From positions 1-14,408 of the forward strand of contig JAWVZH010000077.1 in NCBI GenBank assembly GCA_033722295.1: a DNA stretch of 14,408 nt. Reading direction: 5' to 3'. The DNA is from JAWVZH01 sp033722295 (GTDB lineage: Bacteria > Bacteroidota > Bacteroidia > Chitinophagales > Saprospiraceae). Of this stretch, positions 1-8,600 are shown piece after piece. The notes beneath the pieces were generated by a model, which worked only from the letters and a program-made list of their open reading frames with translations, did not search any database and had not been told where the DNA came from. A program made the position numbers and the translations under genes. Numbering within the stretch: the stretch's first letter is position 1; every line of letters starts with the position of its first letter.

Positions 1-114
1 TACACCCTCCAAGGGTCCCTACACCCTCCAAGGGTCCCTACACCCTCCAAGGGTCCCTACACCCTCCAAGGGTCCCTACACCCTCCAAGGGTCCCTACAC
101 CCTCCAAGGGTCCC
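1..114. repeat. Tandem array of a 19-bp unit, six exact copies, continuing off the left edge
   Basis: Six uninterrupted, identical copies of TACACCCTCCAAGGGTCCC fill positions 1-114, and the array probably continues to the left. Each unit contains an inverted repeat (ACCCT-CCA-AGGGT), and unit junctions form a second near-palindrome (AGGG-T-CCCT), so either strand could fold into a chain of small hairpins. The array begins 9 bp beyond the stop codon of the minus-strand phosphohexomutase gene and would therefore be its 3' untranslated region. The unit is 19 nt, not a multiple of three, and has no spacers, so it is neither coding nor a CRISPR. The same unit recurs at 2874-2939. Function is unknown. 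Confidence 0.95.
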
Positions 115-122
115 TACTTCAA

Positions 123-1526
123 TTAAATGTTTTCCAATGCTTCGTGAGTAGCGCTAAGAAGTTCGCGAACAGCCTCTTTCCCTGGACCCTGGGAATATAC
201 TCTGAGGACGGGTTCTGTTCCCGACGGACGGATCATGACCCAAAGATCATCTGCTACATAATATTTGAATCCATCTATTCTTTCTGTTCGGATCACCGGT
301 CTTCCCCCTATTTCGTTGATCTGGCCATCAGCACAAGCTTCGATAATTCTCTCCTTGGCGTCTTCGGAAATATGCAAGTCGTCACGGTCAAATGAGAAGT
401 ATCCTACTTTGTCGTAGATCGTCTCTACCAACTCTGTCAGGGATTTACCGGTTTTAGCCATCAATTCCATAATGACCAGGCCTATCCAGATCCCATCACG
501 CTCTGGAATGTGCCCTTTTACAGCTATACCCCCGGACTCTTCTCCACCGACGATGATATCTTCCTCAACCATCTTTTCAGCGATATATTTAAAACCGATC
601 TTGGTCACTTCATACTCCAAACCATATATCTCAGCCAGTTTGATTATTTGATCGGTTACTGAGAACGTTACGACGACCTTACCCTTTTCCTTTTTGAACT
701 CCGCGAGGTAATATAGGAGCAAGAGCAATATGTGATGGCTGTCTACAAAACTTCCTTTTTCATCGAACATTCCGATCCGGTCAGCATCACCGTCATTGGC
801 AAGCCCTACTTTCAATCCCGGGGTTTTTGCGATCAATCCTGAAAGTTCTTCAAGATTTCGCATGATCGGCTCCGGTGCCTGTCCGTTGAATCCAGGATTA
901 TAGTCGCAATGAAGGCAGGTAGCATCAGGAAGGAGCTTTTGTAATACATTTTGCCCCGCTCCGTACATGGCGTCGTAGGCCAATGCCGAAGCCGTGGATC
1001 GAATGGCATCCATATCAAAATTGGCCTCCACATGTTCGATGTAAATCTCTTCTAGGTTCAGATAGGAGATCCTGCCGTTAGCAAGGTAAGTGGCGAGCTG
1101 ATCGGGCTCATCATTATAATTTTCAGGTATGAGATCTTCGACCTCCGAGATATGTTTGGGTATGGTCGGCCCCCCGTATCGCGATTTTAATTTAAACCCA
1201 TTGTATGCCGGTGGGTTGTGACTTGCAGTGATGACAATTCCCAGGTCTGCACTTTTCTTGACCACTCCGAGAGAAACCATGGGAGTACTTACGAATCCCT
1301 GAGCCAGGTATACCTGATGTCCTTCAGAAGCGAGCAAGCGTGCCGCTGTCTCTGCAAACATCTCACCTCCGAATCGACAATCATGACCTATTACTACCTT
1401 TGACATATTATTTTGTCTGAGCCATTCTGAGGTGGCAAAGGTGACTCTCTTGAGATTTTGTATGGTATAGGTATCGGCGATGATCGCTCGCCATCCATCG
1501 GTTCCGAATTTTATTTGATCAGCCAT
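123..1526 (-). CDS. Phosphoglucomutase/phosphomannomutase family protein (alpha-D-phosphohexomutase)
   Basis: A 467-residue cytoplasmic phosphohexomutase, which interconverts hexose 1- and 6-phosphates through a phosphoserine enzyme and so links glycolysis to sugar-nucleotide synthesis. All four family signatures are visible: the phosphoserine loop TASHNPP at residues 100-106 (Ser102 catalytic), the metal-binding loop DGDADR at 245-250, the sugar-binding loop GGEESGG at 327-333, and the phosphate-binding loop RPSGTEP at 433-439. Length and domain order are normal for the family. Whether it prefers glucose, mannose or glucosamine phosphate cannot be read from the sequence. The ATG at 1526 gives the expected N-terminus (KFGTDGWR at residues 6-13). 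It diverges from pcm across only 50 bp, where a TATTTTTG box serves as a likely promoter. The 19-bp repeat array lies just after its stop codon. Confidence 0.95.
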   Translation of the reverse strand: MADQIKFGTDGWRAIIADTYTIQNLKRVTFATSEWLRQNNMSKVVIGHDCRFGGEMFAETAARLLASEGHQVYLAQGFVSTPMVSLGVVKKSADLGIVITASHNPPAYNGFKLKSRYGGPTIPKHISEVEDLIPENYNDEPDQLATYLANGRISYLNLEEIYIEHVEANFDMDAIRSTASALAYDAMYGAGQNVLQKLLPDATCLHCDYNPGFNGQAPEPIMRNLEELSGLIAKTPGLKVGLANDGDADRIGMFDEKGSFVDSHHILLLLLYYLAEFKKEKGKVVVTFSVTDQIIKLAEIYGLEYEVTKIGFKYIAEKMVEEDIIVGGEESGGIAVKGHIPERDGIWIGLVIMELMAKTGKSLTELVETIYDKVGYFSFDRDDLHISEDAKERIIEACADGQINEIGGRPVIRTERIDGFKYYVADDLWVMIRPSGTEPVLRVYSQGPGKEAVRELLSATHEALENI

Positions 1527-1542
1527 CTAAATAATTTACAGG

Positions 1543-1550
1543 CAAAAATA
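1543..1550 (-). promoter_or_regulatory. Probable -7 promoter box for the phosphohexomutase gene
   Basis: Read on the minus strand this is TATTTTTG, a full match to the Bacteroidota -7 consensus TAnnTTTG, ending 16 nt before the ATG at 1526. I see no convincing -33 TTTG at the usual spacing, so the call rests on the -7 box and its position in the short divergent gap with pcm. Confidence 0.5.
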
Positions 1551-1576
1551 CACATTAAAGATATTTCTATACATTA

Positions 1577-2248
1577 GTGCACGATTTGAAAGACACATAC
1601 CGACATAAGGGACTCAGAAAGCAACTCGTGGATGGCTTGAAATCCAAGGGTATCGACGATGAAGCCGTTCTCCAGGCCATTGGTAAGGTACCCAGACATT
1701 GTTTTCTTAATTCGGCATTTGATGAATGGGCGTACCGGGATGTCGCTTTTCCCATCGAAAGTGGTCAAACCATCTCCCAACCTCTAACCGTCGCCATTCA
1801 AACCTCTCTTTTGAATGTCAAAAAGGGTGATAAGGTACTGGAAATAGGAACGGGTAGCGGGTACCAAGCTTCTGTTCTTGTGGAATTAGGTGCCAAGGTC
1901 TTTACCTTGGAAAGAGATGAACACCTTTACAAGACCACGTCGGAACTGCTCAATAAATTGGGTTATACAGGTATCAGAACTTATCTGCGGGATGGGTTCG
2001 ACGGTCTGCCACGCCATGCGCCCTACGACAAGATACTGGTTACTGCGGCGGCTCCTGAGATTCCCGATAAGCTCCTGGAACAACTAACTATTGGCGGATG
2101 CATGGTGATCCCCGTCGGAAAAGGGGATATCCAAAACATGATACGCATCACCAGGGTTGACGAGGACAAGTATGATAAAGAGGATTTCGGAAAATTCAGA
2201 TTTGTACCGTTTGTCAAAGGGATCAAAAAGGAGAAAGACTCTAATTGA
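1577..2248 (+). CDS. pcm: Protein-L-isoaspartate O-methyltransferase
   Basis: A 223-residue cytoplasmic repair enzyme that methylates L-isoaspartyl residues of aged proteins using S-adenosylmethionine, starting their return to normal aspartyl linkages. The family-specific segment QTISQP is at residues 64-69. SAM-binding motif I (LEIGTGSGYQ) is at 88-97, and the conserved C-terminal stretch RFVPFVKG is at 208-215. The start is GTG at 1577: an in-frame TAA at 1556 rules out an upstream start, and the next region (DTYRHKGLRKQLV) is the conserved N-terminus of Bacteroidota homologues, so a later start would cut it. The length is typical. The gene diverges from the phosphohexomutase gene and converges on the downstream lipoprotein gene, sharing 8 bp so that the two stop codons overlap antiparallel. 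No terminator lies between them. Confidence 0.95.
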   Translation: MHDLKDTYRHKGLRKQLVDGLKSKGIDDEAVLQAIGKVPRHCFLNSAFDEWAYRDVAFPIESGQTISQPLTVAIQTSLLNVKKGDKVLEIGTGSGYQASVLVELGAKVFTLERDEHLYKTTSELLNKLGYTGIRTYLRDGFDGLPRHAPYDKILVTAAAPEIPDKLLEQLTIGGCMVIPVGKGDIQNMIRITRVDEDKYDKEDFGKFRFVPFVKGIKKEKDSN

Positions 2249-2777
2249 CAGTTCTTCCCCGGGCTTTCCTTGATTCTACTACTGATTTTCTTGCACGTTC
2301 CAGATCGATCATTAGGGAGGCAAAAGCACTTTCAGATGACGTATTGTATGTTTTGCCATCATAAGTGATCTGGCCTTTTCGTCGATCCCAGTCCCTTGCG
2401 AGTAAAACGTATCGATCGTTGTATTTGGGATTTGGACCGAACATGAGATAGCGATTATCTCCACCCCGCTCAAAGGAGATCGCCACATCCTTTCCATCCG
2501 GTGAGAATTCAAAAACACCTGGTGTGCCCTTTTCAAAAATGATCTCCTCAATCTTTCGACCATTGACCAATTTGACCTTACCCTCACGAATCGAAGCATC
2601 ACCACTGCGCACTTCTCTCCTGAGCACTATATCATCAGATAGATAGAACTGTATCCGCCGAAACTCATCTTCTCCCCAACGCATATCTTTTACAATACTA
2701 TTGGTCATCGGGGTAAGATTTGGACTGCAGGAGAATAAGATGGGTAATCCGATAAGCCACACAAAGAATAATCTCAT
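2241..2777 (-). CDS. Lipoprotein of unknown function
   Basis: A 178-residue protein with a lipoprotein signal peptide: Met-Arg, a hydrophobic stretch (residues 3-15), and a lipobox ending LFSC with the lipidated cysteine at residue 17. The mature N-terminus (CSPNLTP) lacks the acidic export signal of Bacteroidota surface lipoproteins, so an inner-leaflet, periplasm-facing location is more likely. The mature region is soluble and rich in charged residues and short beta-prone segments (RRIQFYLSDDIVLRREV at residues 40-56; GVFEFSPDGKDVAISFERGG at 87-106). It ends in a basic helix-like tail. I recognise no named domain; it resembles uncharacterised conserved Bacteroidota proteins, but that is memory, not a search. 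It converges on pcm with an 8-bp overlap and lies downstream of tadA on the same strand, separated from it by the second 19-bp repeat array. Confidence 0.85.
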   Translation of the reverse strand: MRLFFVWLIGLPILFSCSPNLTPMTNSIVKDMRWGEDEFRRIQFYLSDDIVLRREVRSGDASIREGKVKLVNGRKIEEIIFEKGTPGVFEFSPDGKDVAISFERGGDNRYLMFGPNPKYNDRYVLLARDWDRRKGQITYDGKTYNTSSESAFASLMIDLERARKSVVESRKARGRTVN

Positions 2778-2873
2778 GATCCGTTTTTATTCAATATAGC
2801 CCATAATCGATCATCTGTCCACCTTCTTTTGAATTGTTTAACCACCTTTAACGAAAGTTTAGAATTTTTTGCA

Positions 2874-2939
2874 AACACCCTCCAAGGGTCCCTACACCCT
2901 CCAAGGGTCCCTGCACCCTCCAAGGGTCCCTACACCCTC
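2874..2939. repeat. Second array of the 19-bp unit, three copies plus a partial one
   Basis: Three full copies (2874-2892, 2893-2911, 2912-2930) and the first 9 nt of a fourth (2931-2939) of the same unit as at 1-114. Copy 1 starts AA and copy 3 starts TG instead of TA; the other bases are identical to the consensus. The partial copy runs into the stop codon of the minus-strand tadA gene (2938-2940), so the array starts exactly where coding ends. In minus-strand transcripts it would sit between tadA and the lipoprotein gene, where its ACCCT/AGGGT hairpins could act as a terminator, attenuator or RNA-stability element. That role is inference. Confidence 0.93.
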
Positions 2940-3387
2940 ATTCCACCCTGAGTTTCTCAAAAAACCGCTTGACGATTTCGCTGCATTCTGCTTCGAGAAC
3001 ACCGTATTCGAGTTTGGTTTTTGGGTGAAGCAGTTGTTTACCGTAACGCATGAATCCTCTCTTGTCATCAGCAGCGCCATATACGACCCTGGACAATTGT
3101 GCCCATCGTAAAGCTCCTGCACACATGACACATGGTTCCATCGTCACATAAAGCGTACACTCATCGAGATACTTGGACTGCAAAAAACTGCTGGCAGATG
3201 TGATCGCAAGTATCTCGGCATGAGCGGTAACATCCGTAAGTAGTTCGGTCTGATTGTGGGCTCTGGCTATGATGCGTCCGTGACTTACGACAACAGCACC
3301 TACTGGAATGTCGCCTTGATCTTCAGCTTTCCTGGCCTCTTTTAAGGCCTCTTTCATAAAATGATCGTCGCTTAGTATTGTGAACAT
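2938..3387 (-). CDS. tadA: tRNA-specific adenosine deaminase (wobble A34 to inosine)
   Basis: A 149-residue zinc deaminase of the cytidine/deoxycytidylate deaminase fold, predicted to convert adenosine 34 of tRNA-Arg(ACG) to inosine in the cytoplasm. The zinc site is intact: HAE at residues 56-58 (His56 ligand, Glu58 proton shuttle) and PCVMC at 85-89 (Cys86 and Cys89 ligands). The N-terminal helix (FMKEALKEARKAE) and GDIPVGAVVV at 25-34 are typical of TadA, as is the length. A guanine deaminase of the same fold is a less likely alternative. It diverges from guaB across a short AT-rich gap. Its stop codon lies in the edge of the second 19-bp repeat array. No strong promoter box is visible upstream; TAATTTCA close to the start is a weak candidate. 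Confidence 0.92.
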   Translation of the reverse strand: MFTILSDDHFMKEALKEARKAEDQGDIPVGAVVVSHGRIIARAHNQTELLTDVTAHAEILAITSASSFLQSKYLDECTLYVTMEPCVMCAGALRWAQLSRVVYGAADDKRGFMRYGKQLLHPKTKLEYGVLEAECSEIVKRFFEKLRVE

Positions 3388-3433
3388 AAAGTGAAATTAC
3401 GTATAGTATTTTATCATGAAATTCCTTTTTACA

Positions 3434-3441
3434 TATATTTG
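3434..3441 (+). promoter_or_regulatory. Probable -7 promoter box for guaB, almost touching the start codon
   Basis: TATATTTG is an exact TAnnTTTG match, ending 3 nt before the ATG at 3445. A T-run at 3409-3412 is at roughly -33 spacing (21 bp) but lacks the G of TTTG. If used, transcription would start at or within a few bases of the ATG, giving a leaderless or nearly leaderless message. Confidence 0.5.
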
Positions 3442-3444
3442 CAG

Positions 3445-4926
3445 ATGGAAATAAATCACACCTCCACCGACAAGTTCCTCACTGAAGCCTTGACATTCGA
3501 CGATGTCCTTTTAGTCCCTGGGCATTCGAAGGTTCTGCCTCGTGAGGTCGACATTTCAACACAATTAACCACTGATATTACCCTGAAAGCACCTATCGTC
3601 TCTGCGGCGATGGATACAGTTACAGAGTATGGTTTGGCTATAGCCATTGCTCAACAAGGTGGCGTAGGCTTTATCCATAAAAATATGAATATCGAGGATC
3701 AGGCCGATCAGGTGCGGTTGGTAAAACGATCAGAAAGTGGTATGATCATCGATCCGGTGACGCTTGACAATACGGCCAAAGTGGGCGATGCATTAAATTT
3801 GATGAAAACCTATAAGATCGGTGGTATTCCCATCATTGATAAGGAGAATAACCTCACAGGTATCCTTACCAACAGAGACCTGAGATTTGAAACCAACCTG
3901 AATCGACCGATCACCGAATTGATGACAAGAGTTAACCTCATCACGGCACCTGTAGGGACTACTCTTGAACAGGCGAAAGCGACATTACAGAAGCACCGTA
4001 TTGAAAAACTACCTGTCGTTAATGATGACGGCAAACTCGTTGGCCTTATTACTTTCAAGGATATTGTAAAGGTTGAGGACTTTCCTAATTCCTGTAAGGA
4101 CACCTATGGCAGGTTATCGGTAGGTGCTGCAGTTGGGATAGGATCTGACACGCACGACAGGATCGACGCACTCATTGAGGTGGGCGTGGACGTGATCTGC
4201 CTTGATACGGCACATGGTCACTCGCAAGGTGTGTTGGACATGGTCGGTGAGGTGAGAAAACGCTATCCCGATCTACAGCTTATTGCCGGAAATGTAGCCA
4301 CGGGTGACGGCGCGAAGGCTCTTGTAGATAAAGGCGTAAATGGAGTAAAAGTGGGTGTTGGTCCCGGAAGTATTTGCACAACAAGAGTAGTAGCTGGAGT
4401 TGGGGTGCCTCAATTGTCTGCCATAATGATGGCTTATGAGGGGATCAAAGATTCGGGTGTGCCTATCATCGGTGATGGAGGCATCAGATATACAGGAGAT
4501 ATAGCCAAGGCCCTTGCTGCTGGTGCAGACTGTGTGATGGCAGGTGGTTTGTTTGCCGGTACCGAAGAGGCCCCGGGAGAAACAATCATCTATGAAGGAA
4601 GAAAATTCAAGACTTATCGCGGCATGGGATCCCTGGGTGCCATGCAGCAGGGAAGTAAGGACAGATATTTTCAGGATGTTGAGGATGACATCAAAAAACT
4701 AGTCCCTGAAGGAATCGAAGGCCGCGTGCCATTCAAAGGTACATTGGCTGAAGTCATGGTCCAGTACATAGGAGGTCTGCGAGCCAGCATGGGATATTGT
4801 GGAGCTGGCACTACAAGAGACCTCAAAAAAGCACAGTTCGTACGCATCACGAATGCCGGTGTGATGGAGAACCATCCTCATCACATCACGATCACAAAAG
4901 AAGCACCTAATTATTCTCGTAAATGA
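3445..4926 (+). CDS. guaB: Inosine-5'-monophosphate dehydrogenase
   Basis: A 493-residue cytoplasmic enzyme that oxidises IMP to XMP with NAD+, the committed step of GTP synthesis. The TIM-barrel catalytic domain begins at LTFDDVLLVP and is interrupted by a pair of CBS domains at about residues 98-215. The catalytic loop GPGSICTTR holds Cys311, the phosphate-site segment GDGGIRYTGD follows, the flap begins RGMGS at 392-396, and the Arg407-Tyr408 dyad lies in KDRYFQ. All key residues are present and the length is normal. The frame is open upstream to a GTG at 3391, but I chose the ATG at 3445 because homologues start near here and a -7 promoter box lies inside the extension. The glycosylase gene follows after 3 nt, so the two are probably co-transcribed. 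Confidence 0.96.
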   Translation: MEINHTSTDKFLTEALTFDDVLLVPGHSKVLPREVDISTQLTTDITLKAPIVSAAMDTVTEYGLAIAIAQQGGVGFIHKNMNIEDQADQVRLVKRSESGMIIDPVTLDNTAKVGDALNLMKTYKIGGIPIIDKENNLTGILTNRDLRFETNLNRPITELMTRVNLITAPVGTTLEQAKATLQKHRIEKLPVVNDDGKLVGLITFKDIVKVEDFPNSCKDTYGRLSVGAAVGIGSDTHDRIDALIEVGVDVICLDTAHGHSQGVLDMVGEVRKRYPDLQLIAGNVATGDGAKALVDKGVNGVKVGVGPGSICTTRVVAGVGVPQLSAIMMAYEGIKDSGVPIIGDGGIRYTGDIAKALAAGADCVMAGGLFAGTEEAPGETIIYEGRKFKTYRGMGSLGAMQQGSKDRYFQDVEDDIKKLVPEGIEGRVPFKGTLAEVMVQYIGGLRASMGYCGAGTTRDLKKAQFVRITNAGVMENHPHHITITKEAPNYSRK

Positions 4927-4929
4927 TCT

Positions 4930-5571
4930 ATGGGGCTTATTCGCCAGTTCGATCAATATATCGATGCAGAGGGTAAGAGACTGGATCGTGAGGAGTTTAC
5001 AGGATATGATATTCTCCGGATATGTCGGTCGCTTCTGGGTAAAGTTATCGTTTCCCGTCAGGAAGAAATACCTACTTCAGGTGTAATTGTGGAGTTGGAG
5101 GCTTACAAGGCTCCGGAAGATAAGGCCAGCCATGCCTATAATGATCGCAAAACTGAGCGCACAGAAGTTATGTTCATGAAGGGTGGACACGCCTACGTAT
5201 ACCTCTGCTACGGCATACATCATATGTTCAATATTGTGACAGGTCCCCAAAATACAGCGCACGCAATTTTGGTAAGAGCGATCGAACCGTTGGAAGGAAT
5301 GAGCGCTATGATGAGCCGAAGAGGCCTGAGCTCACCAGAGTATCGCCTGACCTCAGGTCCCGGTAGTCTTGCAAGAGCAATGGGCATACATACAAGACAA
5401 ACCGGAACAGACCTGATCACGTCCAATAAACTATTCGTTGAGGACAGGGGGATCGAGCTCAGCGATGGCGATATTCTCACTTCGGAAAGGATAGGTATCG
5501 ACTACGCCGGGGAATGGGCAAAGAAGCCCTGGCGGTTTACTTTAAAAGGGTCCCCGTGGGTAAGCAGGTAG
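4930..5571 (+). CDS. DNA-3-methyladenine glycosylase, AAG/MPG type
   Basis: A 213-residue base-excision repair enzyme of the alkyladenine glycosylase family, which removes alkylated and deaminated purines (such as 3-methyladenine and hypoxanthine) from DNA. The active-site strand VELEAY is at residues 54-59; Glu57 and Tyr59 align with human AAG Glu125 and Tyr127, and His68 (ASHAYND) with His136. MFMKGGHAYVYLCYGIHHMFN (residues 81-101) is the conserved hairpin that lines the flipped-base pocket, and VRAIEP at 115-120 is also conserved. The length matches bacterial members. It begins 3 nt after guaB, suggesting co-transcription. Hypoxanthine repair next to IMP metabolism is a suggestive pairing, but may be coincidental. 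No clear terminator follows. Confidence 0.93.
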   Translation: MGLIRQFDQYIDAEGKRLDREEFTGYDILRICRSLLGKVIVSRQEEIPTSGVIVELEAYKAPEDKASHAYNDRKTERTEVMFMKGGHAYVYLCYGIHHMFNIVTGPQNTAHAILVRAIEPLEGMSAMMSRRGLSSPEYRLTSGPGSLARAMGIHTRQTGTDLITSNKLFVEDRGIELSDGDILTSERIGIDYAGEWAKKPWRFTLKGSPWVSR

Positions 5572-5656
5572 TTTCTCTACTATACAATACCATCGTGATG
5601 ACAAGCAGCCGCATGCACAAGTACTTTATGGATCCCGGTGTTTAGTCAATATTCCC

Positions 5657-5664
5657 TAATTTTG
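5657..5664 (+). promoter_or_regulatory. Probable -7 promoter box for ileS
   Basis: TAATTTTG matches TAnnTTTG exactly and ends 21 nt before the ATG at 5686, which would give a leader of roughly 15-20 nt. A clear -33 TTTG is not seen. The box supports the ATG at 5686 over the in-frame GTG at 5638, which lies upstream of it. Confidence 0.45.
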
Positions 5665-5685
5665 TGGGCTTTCAATAGCATATAT

Positions 5686-8600
5686 ATGTACCGTGAGTAT
5701 AAAGGGCTCAATCTGCCTGAAATAGATAAGGAGATCCGACAATTCTGGGAGAAGAATGACATATTCAAAAAGAGTATGGATCAACGTCCGGTAGACAACT
5801 CTTTTGTTTTCTACGAAGGCCCCCCTTCTGCCAACGGAAAGCCCGGCATTCATCACGTGATGTCAAGAACTGTAAAAGATCTGTTTTGCCGTTTTCATAC
5901 CATGTTGGGCCAAAGAGTGGAACGAAAAGGTGGATGGGATACCCACGGATTGCCGATCGAGTTGGCCGTCGAAAAGGAATTGGGTATCACCAAGGATGAC
6001 ATCGGCACCAAAATTTCGGTGGAAGAATATAACACGAAGTGCCGGGAAACTGTCATGCGATATAAAGACCTGTGGGATAAGGTCACTGTCGAAATGGGTT
6101 ACTGGGTAGACCTGGATGATCCTTATATCACTTTCAATAATGATTATATCGAGAGTGTGTGGTATCTACTCAAGCAACTGTCGGATAAGGATATGCTGTA
6201 TAAAGGCTACACCATACAGCCTTACTCCCCGGCGGCCGGTACGGGCCTGAGTACGCACGAATTGAACCTGCCGGGTGCATATCAGGAAGTCACGGATACT
6301 ACAGTAGTGGCTATGTTCGAAGTGATCCGTAATGATGATTCTGAATTTCTGTTCGAAAGTAAGGAAGAAGATGTCAGATTACTGGCCTGGACGACAACGC
6401 CATGGACCTTGCCCTCCAACACGGCTTTGACGGTAGGTCCCAAGATCGATTATGTCAAGATAAAAACCATCAATACTTATACCGATGAGCCTGTTTCAGT
6501 GGTCTTGGCCGAGGATCTTGTGGACAACTGGTTTGGCGATAAGAATCAACCGGAGATCATCTCCAAGGAGCACATCGGGAAAGGAAAGGATCTCAAGGAC
6601 ATTCGATATGAACAGCTTATCCCGGTGGGGCCACCAGAAACTGGAGACGCCTTCAAGGTGGTAACTGGAGATTTTGTGACTACGGAGGATGGTACAGGTA
6701 TTGTTCATACGGCGCCTTCATTTGGCGCAGATGATATGAAGGTGGCCCGCGAAAATGGTATTGGCGCACTGACCATGGTGGATAAAAAGGGCAAATTCGT
6801 AGAAGAGGCGGGTCCTCTGGCGGGGCGATACGTCAAGAACTATACCGATGATCCTGACTACGTTAATGTCGATATAGATATCGCAGTAATGCTGAAGAAG
6901 GAGAACAAGGCTTTCAATGTCGCCAAATACAAGCATAATTATCCGCATTGTTGGCGAACAGACAAGCCCGTTCTTTACTATCCTCTTGATAGTTGGTTCA
7001 TCAAAGCCTCTGCTATGAAGGAACGTATGGTGGAGCTTAATAACACGATCAACTGGAAACCAGCGCATACAGGAACTGGTCGCTTTGGTGTCTGGTTGGA
7101 GAATCTCCAGGACTGGAACCTCTCAAGGTCTCGATTCTGGGGTATACCGCTGCCGATCTGGAGGACGGCTGATGGCATGAAGTCAGTTTGTATCGGTTCT
7201 GTGGCACAATTGAGTTCCGAAATAGAAAAGGCCAATGAAAAACTTGGTCTTGATCAGAACGTTCCGGATGATCTGCACAAGCCGTATATCGACAGGATAG
7301 TCCTTGTATCAGACGAAGGCCAGGAAATGCACAGGGAGTCCGACCTTATAGATGTATGGTTTGACTCCGGGTCCATGCCATATGCACAATGGCATTATCC
7401 CTTTGAAAATGAAGAAAAGTTCAGGGCCAACTTCCCTGCGGATTTTATCGCTGAAGGTGTGGACCAGACCAGGGGATGGTTTTACACGCTTCACGCCATT
7501 GCATCCATGGTTTTTGACAGCGTGGCCTACAAGAATGTGGTTTCCAATGGACTGGTATTGGATAAGAACGGACAGAAAATGTCCAAGTCAAAAGGTAATG
7601 CCGTTGACCCGTTCGATACTCTGGAAACCCATGGCGCGGACGCCACGAGATGGTACATGATCACGAATTCCAATCCCTGGGATAATTTGAAATTCGATGA
7701 GGCCGGTATTGAGGAGGTAAAGCGTAAGTTCTTTGGAACGCTGTATAACACATATTCCTTTTTTGCCCTTTACGCCAACATTGATGGTTTCAAATATGAA
7801 GAGGAGGATGTTGAACTTTCCGAGAGGCCTGAGATCGATCAGTGGATCCTTTCAGCCCTCAATACTTTGATAGGTGAAGTTCGTCAGGACTTTTCAGATT
7901 ATGAGCCGACCAAAGCGGGAAGGAAGATGCAGGCCTTCGTAGAGGACCTCTTAAGTAATTGGTACGTCCGCCTGTGCCGTCGCAGATTTTGGAAAGGTGA
8001 TTATACAAGGGATAAAATTTCAGCGTACCAGACACTGTACACCTGTCTGGAAACATTATCGAAATTGATGGCTCCGCTTTCACCATTCTTTTCGGATTGG
8101 TTATTCAGAAACCTGAACAACGTAAGTAATAAATCATCACATGAATCGATTCATCTGGCCTTTTTTCCAGAGAAGAATGAAGCGATGATCAATGACGATC
8201 TGGAACAGCGTATGGATTATGCTCGCCGCATTTCTTCCATGGTGCTGTCATTAAGGAAAAAAGAAAGGATCCGTGTGAGACAACCTCTGAAAAGAGTCTT
8301 GTTGCCAGTTATTGATGACAAATTTAAAAAGGCAGTGGAGGCCGTCGAAGATCTGATCAAAGCAGAGGTTAATGTGAAGGAAATAGAGTATGTCGATGAT
8401 ACATCCGGTGTGGTAAATAAAAAAGCCAAACCCAATTTCAAAACTTTGGGTCGCAGGCTAGGTAAGCACATGAAGACTGCCAATGCCCTGATCTCCCAAA
8501 TGGACCAGGAAGAGATCCAGCGCTTTGAGGAAACCGGTGAGCATGTGTTGGTGATCGAAGGTGAAGAATATAAACTGTCCGAGGAAGATATCGAGATCAT

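Noticed and set aside
1..114. CRISPR array
   Set aside because: The 19-bp units are directly joined with no unique spacers, and no cas genes are near.
2869..3131. Small reading frames on both strands through the second repeat array (plus 2869-3111, minus 2892-3131)
   Set aside because: They are made of repeat translation and out-of-frame tadA; the tadA frame carries the conserved zinc motifs.
3391..3444. N-terminal extension of guaB from an in-frame GTG
   Set aside because: The extra 18 residues are not typical of IMP dehydrogenase and overlap a consensus -7 promoter box; the ATG at 3445 fits the family.
5638..5685. N-terminal extension of ileS from an in-frame GTG
   Set aside because: The added 16 residues precede the conserved N-terminus and span a promoter box; the ATG at 5686 is the better start.
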